A stretch of 64,000 nt of DNA, taken from contig FWWN02000174.1 of NCBI GenBank assembly GCA_900175165.2, positions 1 through 64,000 on the forward strand. The letters run 5' to 3'. Made by a program: the position numbers and the translations under genes. Under the pieces are notes generated by a model. That model searched no databases. It was not told the DNA's origin and saw only the letters and a list, made by a program, of their open reading frames with translations. Shown piece after piece: positions 10,436 through 19,841 of the stretch (positions within the stretch are counted from its first letter, which is position 1; every line of letters starts with the position of its first letter). Origin of the DNA: Rhizomucor pusillus. Its lineage: Eukaryota; Mucoromycota; Mucoromycetes; Mucorales; Lichtheimiaceae.

Positions 10436-11824
10436 CTACAAGTCGTATGGTACTGCGACAGACGCTTCTCGGACATTAGACGCCTTAAACAATCGATCCG
10501 ACGGCCATTCGATCCTAATACCATTTGACTCCACAAGGCCAATGGGCTCAAAGGACGGTACGGTAGGAATGGCCGATGGATATGGGTATAAGGAGTTGTT
10601 TAGGGCAGGGACAAGTGTCATTCCCGATGTCACTCGAGTGTAGCATCGATAGTGGATGAGCTCGTAATGGGCATACTCAAGAACCTCGTCACTAGCCGTT
10701 GTCAGAGTCAAGAAATGGATAGGTCGATGGTTGAAAGAAAAATTTGACAGGAGCGGAATGACCTCCTTCTGGTCGATATTCGACCTACTCATTCCCTGTT
10801 TCTTTCCAGTGATCGAGTTCCACCAATGGCAGTACGCAAATACGCGGGTATCACGGACGTAAACAGCGAAAAACCTACGGATCTCCTTGGTAAGGGCTCT
10901 CCATTGATGCTCAAACGAAATTTCGAATGTTGGACATCGCGACATCCATTCCAGTGTTTGATGGATGATTAACTCGTATTCCGATGCGTCGTAGACAGTG
11001 GACGAGTAGAATGTGATCTCGATACGCGACATGCCGCTTCCCGAAAGCGACCGGAGCTTTTGAGCAAATAGAGGACAAGGATTCATAATCAGGTTAGCTA
11101 ATTGTGATCCTAAGCTAGACCTGACATCCGTACTCTCAAGCATCTGGACGAACTTGTTGTAGATCCTTGTCCTTAATACCACAGGCGGGACAGATGTCGT
11201 ATATCCACGCCATGAGATACAGTTTAATCCTACATCCTTAACCTTATCGGCAATATCGCTCTCAGTCACACCGAGCTTGGATAGATAGTCCTTAATAATC
11301 GCTCGGGTGGAAATAAACGCGCAGTCGACTGAGATGTCGATATCGTGGAGAATTATTGTACTTTCTTCCAGCAGACGGACAACCTCCCGCACACATCGGA
11401 AGACAGTCTTCAAAGGAAGCTGCTGCTGAAATGAGACTTTAATCGCAATGTAAGCCGCTTTAAAGTCCTTCGCTTCGACCTTAAACTTTCTCAACGCCCT
11501 TTGGAGTTTATCAGTCGGGAAGACAGTCAAAGGCTCCCCGCAGAATCCGGAGTAGACATACTTGATGATGACGCCGGATAACTAGTCCGTCACCATTGCA
11601 AATCGCGCGCGTAGGAGACTAAGAAATCGCCCGATTTCCTCAGGCTTTCTCATCAGCGACGCACACGTTAGGCACCAAAATAGCATACTATTGCAAAAGA
11701 CCGTGGATACATCGGCCCAACGAAATCGCGGATTCGATCCTCCAATCGTAAAATCGACGTATGCTACGTCATTCAACAACTCGGCATTCTCCTCAAAAAT
11801 CTGGTCGTTGATCTTTTTGGACAT
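10436..11824 (-). pseudogene. Element 1 partner protein, uncharacterised, one in-frame TAG
   Basis: A 364-residue open reading (10436-11530) continues upstream in the same frame to an ATG at 11824, interrupted only by a TAG at 11582. Conserved blocks shared with the second copy (15328-16945) are LHDIDISVDCAFISTR, IYNKFVQMLESTDVRS, GMSRIEITFYSS and FAYCHWWNSITGKKQG. I recognise no named domain. The gene follows the transposase on the same strand inside the terminal repeats, so it is likely an accessory factor for DNA binding or transposition. That role is inferred from position only. Confidence 0.6.
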
Positions 11825-11929
11825 CGCTCGAAATTTTAGACGGATTGACTATCGGTCAGCGAGTCGACTCGGCCGATAATTAGTTTTAAAAGTCGATGGA
11901 TGTCCCTACACGGTCGTCCGACGAGCCTT

Positions 11930-13311
11930 CTAGTAATCGTCAATGTACTCGGTCTCGTTGAATTTGTTGATATCACACCATGTATTCTCGGACGATGGAT
12001 AACCCTCCCATTCACGAGATACTCGACGTCGCCTGTCGATGGATTTGTCCTATGGTCAACAATACATTCGACCTCGTATACGGATCCATCATCGATGTTC
12101 TCGGAAACGCTGAGCGTATCTACGACCGAGATAGATAGGCCAAGGAACTCCTTCTGCAAGTTACCGATGGCATCTGCATTGTCGAGTAGACTCTCCAAGG
12201 AAACCGACGTCTCGACCGCCCCAAAGGCAGGATCTTGAGGTGATCCAAAGTCAAAACCTTGCTGGATCCAAAGAGTGTGATGTGAGGCAGGCTCCAACTT
12301 TCCCAACAACACAAACCGTTTGATGCTTAACAAGACCGCTGCGAGCTTAAACTGTAACGCAAACGTCTCCATGTCACTCACACGGATGACATTCCTGCTG
12401 TTGAATCGCTCGAATACATGACCGATCTCTCCAAACGCCGGCTCGATCATCGACCAGAATCCTCCAAACATGTTGTTAAATTGGACCTCCTCCGCGAGTA
12501 GATCCTTTCCTCGATCAATCCTTGCGAATTGGGCATACGAAATTCCACTCAGACAGTTGAGTATTTCTCTGGACAATCCGACCGATATATAACGTGTAGC
12601 TGCCATCGAGACCTATCACGTCGTACTTGCTCACAGCCCGAGATAGATCAATACGACTCACATAGACCCATCGTTATACTCACCGCAATGCACGGCGTCC
12701 GATACAAATACAATCATCTGATTAATGTCAATACAAACCTGAGCCCGGAATCCTGACTTCTTTAGCTTGTATGAGTAGGATCGAGCGGAATCATGCCGTC
12801 GAACGTAGGACGCCCGACTGTCATGTCCGTCCAACAACAACGTCACGTGCTTGAGTCCTTTGGGATTTCTCAACTACGCACAAAGAATCCGTATACGCGT
12901 CGTTAAAAACATCCTCCTAAGACATCCATCGAGTAGACCATTCAACCTGTCATGGGACTTCCTAAAGAAATCCCGATAGAGTGCGTAAAAACTACTGCGA
13001 GGGATAAACTGCGACATCTCCGCGATCGACGACCCGGACAGTAGAAAGTATAGGATGAGCAACCCTTTCTCGACATGATTATACGGCCCAGCGTACTCGT
13101 GCTCACCAAAGACGACCACTAGAAAGAAGGAGACCGGGAGGACACCTAAGCGATTCAAAACAAAGTCCTTTACGAATGCAATTTCATTGACCGGTTTGAT
13201 CTCAGACCGATAATACTTTTCCTTTCGCGCTGATGGCCATGCTGACGTTAAGAATGCCCACTCCTGGCTCATCAACTTTTCGAACTCTTGACGTATTTCC
13301 GGAGTAAGCAT
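11930..13311 (-). pseudogene. DDE_4-type transposase with C-terminal chromodomain, decayed (element 1)
   Basis: From the ATG at 13311 (MLTPEIRQEF) the protein parallels the intact copy at 13838-15259. It includes the first catalytic block LLLDGHD, the second GLDGSYTLY and the third FGEIGHVFERFN. It is broken by a TAG at 12874, frameshifts near 12660 and 12540, and a one-base loss near 12015. Across that last break the sequence resumes as WEGYPSSENTW ... NETEYIDDY, a textbook chromodomain core, ending at a stop at 11930. The start was chosen by alignment with the other copy, because the longer reading to 13404 overlaps the terminal repeat. Confidence 0.78.
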
Positions 13312-13469
13312 TCTAACTATAAACAACAGATTATCCAATGAAATCATTATGGATATCTTCATTAAATGACCGCCCATATTACCCATATGCCAAGGGGGTG
13401 TCATATGGGCTCAGGCCATTGTGCGTACTACCACCCCCTCGGTCGATGGTCTCCCCGCCATATTCTCTA

Positions 13470-13728
13470 GGAGGTCGTCTAGGACCACATACACGACGAT
13501 CCTCTCGTTAAAGTCCCCGCTACGCAAGGCTACGCGGGTTTTCGAGAACATGGGCTAATCGCTCGATTGGTCTTGATACAATAATTATCTGTCATCCAGG
13601 AAGATCCAGGAAATTTTTATAAATCTTTATTTCAAGCGATTAGCCCATGTTCTCGAAAACCCGCATAGCCTTGCGTAGCGGGGACTTCAACGGGAGGAAC
13701 ATCATACATGTGGTTCTAGATGACTTCC
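13470..13728. mobile_element. Hairpin MITE, family C, copy 1
   Basis: The 94-base arms (13470-13563, 13635-13728) flank a 71-base loop. The inner halves of the arms match each other closely. The outer 45 bases differ: the left resembles copy 2 (CACGACGATCCTCTCG) and the right resembles copy 3 (GTATGATGTTCCTCCCG when read inward). It lies between the two head-to-head two-gene transposons. No target duplication is seen. Confidence 0.85.
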
Positions 13729-13837
13729 AATATTGGGGGAAATTTAGCCTACGAATGATTGTAGAGAATGAGTCATTTATAAAGATCAAAGGGAAAAATT
13801 GAGTGACCTTCACAGTCGACCACAAAGGTCAGAGAAG

Positions 13838-15259
13838 ATGTTTCCGCCTGAGATCATTGCAGAGTTCCGATTGTTGATGCAATTACAGTGGCAATTTTTG
13901 GGATATAGCCGGCCGACGGTTACCAAAACCCGATACCATCGGTCGAAAATCAAGGAGGTTAACGACATCTCCTTCATAAAGTCCTACGTTCTGGAGAGGT
14001 TGGGCTACATTCCCGTGTTTTTCTTCTTCGTCGTGTTGTTCGGTTCCCAGGAGTATCCTGGTCCGTACCGTAACGTGGAGAAGGGTTTGGTAATCCTTTA
14101 CCATCTTCTTTCCGGGTGTTTTGTTGCTGATATGGAACGATTCGTCCCTCCGAGCAGTTTTTACGCACTGTATCGTGCGTTTTACATCAAGAGCGGTGCA
14201 ATGCTGTCGGAAGTGGTGACCAATCGTCTGGCCGAGATGTTCTCCAATGTGAAGATCAGGGTCTTGTGTGCTTCGCACATCAATCCATCCGAGTTCAAGC
14301 ACGTTACTCCCTTGTTGGATGGTCACGATACGAGAGCATGGTATCTTCGCTCTGGGGATGACCATGGATCTTTCTATTGGCACAAGCTGAAGAAAGGAGG
14401 GTTCCGAAGTCAGGTTTGCGTCGATGTCAAGGGCATGGTGATTTTTGTCTCGGATGCAAGTCCCTGCACAGCGAACAACGATGGGTACATGTTAGCGAGT
14501 ATCGAGTTGAAGGACCTTGTGACCAAATGGGATTGTATTGGTCTTGACGGTGGTTATACGCTGTACCTTCCCGGTATTTTCGCCCGTAACAGTTACTTGA
14601 CTTCCAAGAACTCTGTCTGTCCTATCCGCAAGTCGAGGGCCACCACATTAAGTCAAGATGAGGATAGATACAGCAAATCGTTTGGAAGCTTCCGTTCCAA
14701 GATTGAGGCAATCTTCGGTGAGCTTGGTCATGTCTTTAACCGGTTGAACGGAAAGTCGGTGATTCGCGTGTCCGACATCGATACGTTCACGATCCAGCTA
14801 AAGTTGGCGTGTTTATTGTTGAACATCAACAGATTTGTGTCGTTGGGTGGTGTGAGCTCGACCGCTATCCACACATTTTGGTTGCAAGATGGGTTCGACT
14901 ACGGGAACGATGGACTGTCGACCACTGATGATGTGCTGGACAGCACGATATCCGATAAGGTCCAAGATGCCGAATCGATGCGAGCATTACAAGAACAGTT
15001 CTTGTCGTTATCGCTGAGTGAGCAGACACGAAATCTACTGGAGTACAAGAACAGCCGTGATAGCGAGGAGATCCCGGCAGACCACTACGAGGTGAGTCAT
15101 ATTGTCTCTCATCGTGGTCCCAGACATGCCCGTCAATATCGCGTGCGTTGGACCGGATATATTGCGAAGGACGACAGTTGGGTCTCAGCCGAAGACTTAG
15201 CCGATAGTTCCTTGGTTGATGAGTACGAGGCTCGGATGGAAACGAGAAAACGGTCCTAG
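13838..15259 (+). CDS. DDE_4-type transposase with C-terminal chromodomain, intact (element 2)
   Basis: This uninterrupted reading of 473 residues starts at ATG 13838 (MFPPEIIAEF). The longer reading from 13799 uses TTG, so I chose the ATG. Catalytic blocks in DDE_4 (Harbinger-like) order are LLDGHD near residue 155, a SDASPCTANNDG stretch, GLDGGYTLYLPG near 233, and KIEAIFGELGHVFNRLN near 285, giving a D/D/E triad. The last 60 residues form a chromodomain (YEVSHIVSHRG, then YRVRWTGY ... DDSWVSAEDL). A chromodomain would be expected to read histone marks and steer insertion or binding toward particular chromatin; that role is inferred from chromodomains elsewhere. It is the only intact transposase gene in the region. 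Confidence 0.82.
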   Translation: MFPPEIIAEFRLLMQLQWQFLGYSRPTVTKTRYHRSKIKEVNDISFIKSYVLERLGYIPVFFFFVVLFGSQEYPGPYRNVEKGLVILYHLLSGCFVADMERFVPPSSFYALYRAFYIKSGAMLSEVVTNRLAEMFSNVKIRVLCASHINPSEFKHVTPLLDGHDTRAWYLRSGDDHGSFYWHKLKKGGFRSQVCVDVKGMVIFVSDASPCTANNDGYMLASIELKDLVTKWDCIGLDGGYTLYLPGIFARNSYLTSKNSVCPIRKSRATTLSQDEDRYSKSFGSFRSKIEAIFGELGHVFNRLNGKSVIRVSDIDTFTIQLKLACLLLNINRFVSLGGVSSTAIHTFWLQDGFDYGNDGLSTTDDVLDSTISDKVQDAESMRALQEQFLSLSLSEQTRNLLEYKNSRDSEEIPADHYEVSHIVSHRGPRHARQYRVRWTGYIAKDDSWVSAEDLADSSLVDEYEARMETRKRS

Positions 15260-15327
15260 ACGACGCTTTTAAAACGAAATTCTGGATGTCGCCAACATTC
15301 TAGACAAACGCGTCCAATAAGCAAAGT

Positions 15328-16945
15328 ATGTCCTCGTCAGTCACACCCGTGATACACCTCTTCCAAAGTCAAGTAGAACACCTCAGTGATACTCAGGGGA
15401 TTAACTTTGTCCAGCATGCGACTGGCGCATTTGAGGGGTGGTCCGACTTGACGGATATCTTCGTTGACAACGTTGTGTTCTGGTGCAGAACGATGTACTA
15501 TCTTGCGAGGAACGGGAACGAGATCGGCTCGTACGTCCAGAAAATCAGGGCGGCATTCTCGCGATATTTGGACCCTGCGATGTTTGTTGTGATGTACGTT
15601 TGCAGCGGTCGTTGCCCAGATGATTCGGTGATACCTGCTGATTTTCATCGCATCAATGCCGACTAGCTGAACTTCGAACCAGGCTGGGATTACTTCAAAG
15701 GGTTCATACAGATTAAGGTGTCCTTCGATGAGATCGCTTTGGAATTGCTTCTCCGGGTCCTGCGTAATGTTCAGCGTGAGCTACATGATAACCTGATTGT
15801 TATGCACGATCTGGACATTTCTATCGATTGCGGTCTGGTGTCCACGCGAGACCTGATCGAGAGTTATATCACTCAGGTTCTTGAAGCGGATCCCAGCGAC
15901 ATTGTATCGGACAGGCACAAGGTTGACGACCATTGTACCTCGTGGTTATGCCAGACAACGGGTAACGTTGCTGTGGACCTTAGAGTAAAGATTTATACAA
16001 GTTCGTGCAGATGATCGAGTCAACAGATGCGCGCTCGTGTATAGAATCGCAGCTATCAAACTTCGTCGCAAACAAGAGTGAAAAGTTCACCGCGAAGTTG
16101 CTGCGGTATAAGGATACAGGAATGACTCGTCTCGAAATAGCTTGTACGCGCGAGACCTGTTTAACTTGGAGGATTATGTAGCTCTGATGAACGACTTGGT
16201 TGATAAGATGTCGCTCTGATCGACGTACCAGATTAGCTTCGAAAATCACTGGAAATCGGTCTGTCAAAGGATTCGCTCAACTGTGGCTTTCTACGACTGC
16301 GAAAATAAGACCTTCGCGTACTGTCATTGGTGGAACTCTTTAACTAAACGTATGCAGGGTCTAGTGAAAGGTAATATTTCGGAACAGCATGTTCAGAGCA
16401 TCCTTGCAAATTTTACCTTCAATGATCGACCGATGCACTACTTCGTTGTTCGCCTCGTTGGCAAAGAGTACGAGATAGTTCGACGGTCGCGATATATTCG
16501 CGCAGAAGGCTGCACGTCCATGAGGTTTGTACCTGGCCCCGGAAATTCGCTCGTTCCTTCCAAGTATTTCATCAAGGATAGGCCGATCTTGACCTTTGGA
16601 TTCGTCGGTTTCACTACGCACGAGAACATAACGCTCGGTTGGTCTACTGGTCCCATGAAATACGGACAAACGGTTGATGGCGTACAACTCCTGGAACTCC
16701 CCGATCATGCCGAGACCGTGAACAATGCCCAGGATGGCGGGGACGACGCGCTCCGTCTGAGTGAGTCAGTAAAATGTCGATCTTTCAAGCGGATTATAAT
16801 GTTATGGAACCAGGCCGCCAGTATCGTATCGTGTCGTATGGATTTGGTTCATACCGAGGCAAGGAATATCTCTGCGTATCGACCAGTTGTGGAATCCATG
16901 CTCGCTGCAGTAGGACCATTGATAACCTCGTTAGAAGTCGGATGA
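15328..16945 (+). pseudogene. Element 2 partner protein, uncharacterised, decayed
   Basis: The gene starts at ATG 15328, 68 bases after the transposase stop. It is the counterpart of 10436-11824, with shared blocks MHDLDISIDCGLVSTRD, KFVQMIESTDARS, TGMTRLEIA and FAYCHWWNSLTKRMQG. It is broken by a TAG at 15664 and frameshifts near 16005 and 16165. The last part (16283-16945) is open. The pairing with the transposase is conserved in both copies, which argues for joint function. No domain assignment. Confidence 0.6.
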
Positions 16946-17031
16946 GTCAGCGTCGCCATGTTCTAGTTCGCGCGATTAAACAGCAAAAGACGAAGGGTAC
17001 ACGGGATATGATTTGTGAATTAGACGAATAA
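16774..17031 (+). CDS. ORF3 of element 2, uncharacterised
   Basis: This 85-residue reading begins at ATG 16774, overlapping the end of the partner gene in another frame. It aligns with ORF3 of element 1 (DYNVMEPGRQ ... GKEYLCVS ... CSRTIDNLVRSRM). It is basic near its end and closes with DMICELDE. Whether it is a separate protein or the C-terminus of the partner is open. Confidence 0.45.
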   Translation: MSIFQADYNVMEPGRQYRIVSYGFGSYRGKEYLCVSTSCGIHARCSRTIDNLVRSRMSQRRHVLVRAIKQQKTKGTRDMICELDE

Positions 17032-17244
17032 GTACGGAGTGTCCTGTCCTTTAAAAGCCTCAGTGTCACGGTGTATAGTCCACGCAAATTTCAATCGGTA
17101 GGAGGTTTAACATTCGTCCCAAAAGGGGGAGCTGAATGTCATCAGGCCACCAACATTTTCAGTCCCCTCTCTCCTCGGCCCCGTCCAGGTTGTTCGAGTG
17201 GTGTCGAGATGCTCTAATTCAAACTCCGAACAGCCCGAAACCTA
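17032..17244 (+). other. Junction between element 2 and the Tnp2-like gene
   Basis: No terminal inverted repeat matching the left side of element 2 could be found, so its ends are either lost or hidden by the adjacent MITEs. If the MITE at 17245-17504 and one copy of its flanking CTA are removed, a single reading stays open from about 17110 into the Tnp2-like sequence. That suggests the transposase gene once extended leftward into this stretch. Confidence 0.4.
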
Positions 17245-17504
17245 GGGGGTCATCTAGAACCACATACACGACGATCCTCTCGTTAAAGTCCCCGCTACGC
17301 AAGGCTACGCGGGTTTTTGAGAACATGGGCTAATCGCTNNNNNNNNNNNNNNNNNNNNNNNNNNNNNNNNNNNNNNNNNNNNNNNNNNNNNNNNNNNNNN
17401 NNNNNNNNNNAGCGATTAGCCCATGTTCTCAAAAACCCGCGTAGCCTTGCGTAGCGGGGACTTTAACGAGAGGATCGTCGTGTATGTGGTTCTAGATGAC
17501 CTCG
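17245..17504. mobile_element. Hairpin MITE, family C, copy 2 (loop unsequenced)
   Basis: Two 94-base arms (17245-17338 and 17411-17504) are reverse complements of each other. Ends are GGGGGTCATCTAGAACCAC and CGAGGTCATCTAGAACCAC read inward. CTA at 17242-17244 and 17505-17507 forms a 3-base target duplication. The loop is replaced by Ns. Relatives are copy 1 (13470-13728) and copy 3 (21608-21867). Confidence 0.85.
17339..17410. other. Run of 72 Ns (assembly gap)
   Basis: The Ns start and stop exactly where the hairpin arms of the family C MITE end. The other two copies have loops of 71 and 72 bases, so the gap very probably hides just the loop and no gene. Confidence 0.9.
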
Positions 17505-18663
17505 CTACTACAGACAGCTGTCAAGAAGCGTCTGCTGCACACACATCGGCTACCCCGACCATCCGACGCCCTCCAAGCGTGAAGAATGCGGAAACGACTT
17601 GTTTGCACCTGCCGGAAAAAACAACTATTTAGCCAAGAAGGTCTACGCGTATATGTCTATCACACAAACCTTGGAGCGCATGGTACTTAGGCCAGGATTC
17701 CTTCAAGACATCGAACAATGGCGCAATCGTCCGACGCGACCTGATACCATGTTCGATACCTACGACGGCAGGATGTGGTCCAACCTGGAGGTCCCGATCA
17801 AGGAAAGTTCGTCGACCAGCCCGGAACCCTGATGCTTTCCCTCAACGTCGACTGGTTCCAGCGCTTTGATTAGAGTGGACCACACTCCTGCGGTGCGACA
17901 TACATGGTCATCAACAATCTGCCCAGGACTGAACGCTACAAGAAGGAAAATATGATCCTCGTTGGTATTATGCCCGGCCGCAAGGAAGCTGCCACGCAGC
18001 AAATCAACCATTATTTGTGTCCCTTGGTCGACGAGTTGGAGACGTTGTATAAAGGCGTTGACATGCAATCTCCCAACCACCAGACTGTCCAAATCGGTGC
18101 TGCTTTGTTGCTCGTGGCCTGCGATATTCCCGCTGCATGCAAGGTTTCCGGTTTCACTGGTATTCGTTGCCTGCCACAAGTGCAACATGAGATTTCCGGC
18201 CCAAGTAGCCAACCCAACACAAAGAGACTTCTCAAACTTTGACCAAAGCACATGGGTACAACGCACGAAAGAGGACAATCCTGAGACTGCTCTACGGTGG
18301 ACGGCTGCAACACATCCCGCAACGAGGCGCGTCGTCCAGCATGAAACCGGTACACGATGGTCGCAACTACATCGCCTACCATATTTCGACCCGGTAGTTT
18401 GTACTATAATCGATCCTATGCACAATCTGTTTGCTGGGACAGCAAAGCGCATGGCCGATCTCTGGCTTCCTTTCCCGGAGCATCCACAGAGTAACAAGAC
18501 ATTGCTCACAGAGAAGGATTTGCAAGACATGGAAGCAGCGCTCAAAAAAATCCAATTGCCTCCAGGATACCAAGCGTCTACGCGCAAGGTCGCCTTTCGG
18601 TTCGCCTTCATGACCTCGGACGATTGGAAAGTCTGGATTGTCGCTCTGTCCCCGATGCTTCTG

Positions 18664-18770
18664 GAGGTGATCCAACTAAACTTGGATTACTCCTCTGAAG
18701 ATGCGCCTAGAGGTACGCGGGTCCTATTTACCCAAACAAGCGCAAGCTCTTTAATCATAGACGACCTTCC
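18664..18770. mobile_element. 107-base chimeric mini-element inserted in the Tnp2-like gene
   Basis: The left end carries a miniature palindrome of family B (GAGGTGATCCAACTAAAC, then TTGGATTACTCC). The right end carries the family A terminus (CGCAAGCTCTTTAATCATAG, then ACGACCTTCC). CTG at 18661-18663 and 18771-18773 forms a target duplication. Removing the element plus one CTG restores the Tnp2-like frame as SPMLLRSDHLANWMHFVK, which pins down the insertion to the base. Confidence 0.82.
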
Positions 18771-19841
18771 CTGCGAAGCGATCATTTGGCAAACTGGATG
18801 CATTTCGTGAAGGACCCGTACCCTCAGCTCGCTGTCCCTGACCACTACCGATGCTGATTCCGCTCATGCCTTGCTTCTCAAGTTCTGCAAATGTTGCAAG
18901 ATTCTCTATGGCCCCGAGGAAATTACGCCAAACATACATCTGCATGTACATCTGCTGGAAACCGCCTTGAACTTCGAACCTGTTTACGGATATTGGTTAT
19001 TGGGCTTCGAACGATACAACGGTCTACTGAAGAACATCCAAACAAACCAGAAGGATCAGTTCGAGTCTACATTCATGCGGCACTTTTTGCGAGAAGTTCA
19101 CTGTCTTGTCATTTTGCGTTCGGGGGTTCAAGAGTTAGCTGGCAACAACGCAGCTGCAACCGCCATTGCTGACTTGATTGTCTCACAGCCAGTCGCTCAC
19201 TCCGCACGGAGCATCTTCGATTATGCAACATTTTTAGAAGCTTCAGAAGGCTACTCAACGACAAGTTATAACGGTTCGGAGCCTCTGCCGCCGTCTTCGT
19301 ACCCTCGCAACATCGGACCGGACGTTGTTATGCACAAGGATCACTATGCTTGCTTGCTAGAGTATTACAATAGCATCTATGGCGACTGCTTCCGATCAGT
19401 ATGTGGCGATCACCGCGGCCGTTCCCGAAGGGATTCCTATGCGACAGCATCCAGAAGATCCCTGCCATTGATCTCCTGGGACAGCAGTTCATCTCCAAAA
19501 TGACTCGACATACTGTTACCAGCTGTTTCGCTCAAGTTCGCTTCAAACGCAACGATGGTTCCATCTGCTCCCGTCCCTGCCGGATTTTATATTTCTTCCG
19601 TCATGCGATCAAGCTCGGAGAACGATACGTCCCGCACCACTCTGCGTTCGTGGAATGGCTACTCCCATATCCTCAAACTGTGCCATTTCTGCAAAAACTT
19701 AACATGCATGCTTTCCGCAGCACTTGCGCGCCGCTTTCCAAGGATTCCATCTTGCCTGTGCATAGGCTTTATTCCGGCGCAGCAGTACAAGACTTGAAAA
19801 TTGACAATATTTATGCCATCATGTATCTACCTAAAAAATAA

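Larger units (their letters stand above)
9985..13454 (-). mobile_element. Two-gene DNA transposon with chromodomain transposase (element 1)
   Basis: The element is about 3.47 kb and bounded by inverted repeats of 76-77 bases (9985-10060 and 13378-13454) that differ at about five positions plus one indel. They start GGAGGCCATCGACCGAG on the left and GGAGACCATCGACCGAG read inward from the right. Inside, all on the minus strand, are a decayed DDE_4-type transposase ending in a chromodomain (11930-13311), a conserved partner protein (10436-11824) and a small third reading (10095-10427). No target duplication is evident (TCA/CCG flanks). The terminal sequence resembles that of the nearby MITEs. 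A related copy lies head to head at about 13.8-17.0 kb. Confidence 0.82.
17110..19841 (+). pseudogene. Tnp2 / CACTA(EnSpm)-like transposase, decayed
   Basis: Fragments in order match the Tnp2 transposase family: LVRPGF-type zinc and linker region then FDTYDGRMW (about 17640-17780), LMLSLNVDWFQRFD, INNLPRTERYKKENMILVG (17904 on), INHYLCPLVDELETLY, ACHKCNMRF, TIIDPMHNLFAGTAKRM (about 18400), HLANWMHFVK, PNIHLHVHLLETALNFEP, FERYNGLLKNIQTNQ, and a C-terminal part ending at 19841. It is disrupted by the family C MITE at 17245-17504, a TAG at 17871, a frameshift near 18170, the 107-base insertion at 18664-18770, and frame breaks near 18850 and 19500. CACTA-type terminal repeats were not found. Confidence 0.82.

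Noticed and set aside
15328..16945. Partner protein as a rolling-circle Rep or viral replication protein
   Set aside because: Only a faint YNK...R-x-E impression. No HUH motif or helicase motif is visible, and the element has cut-and-paste terminal repeats with a DDE transposase.
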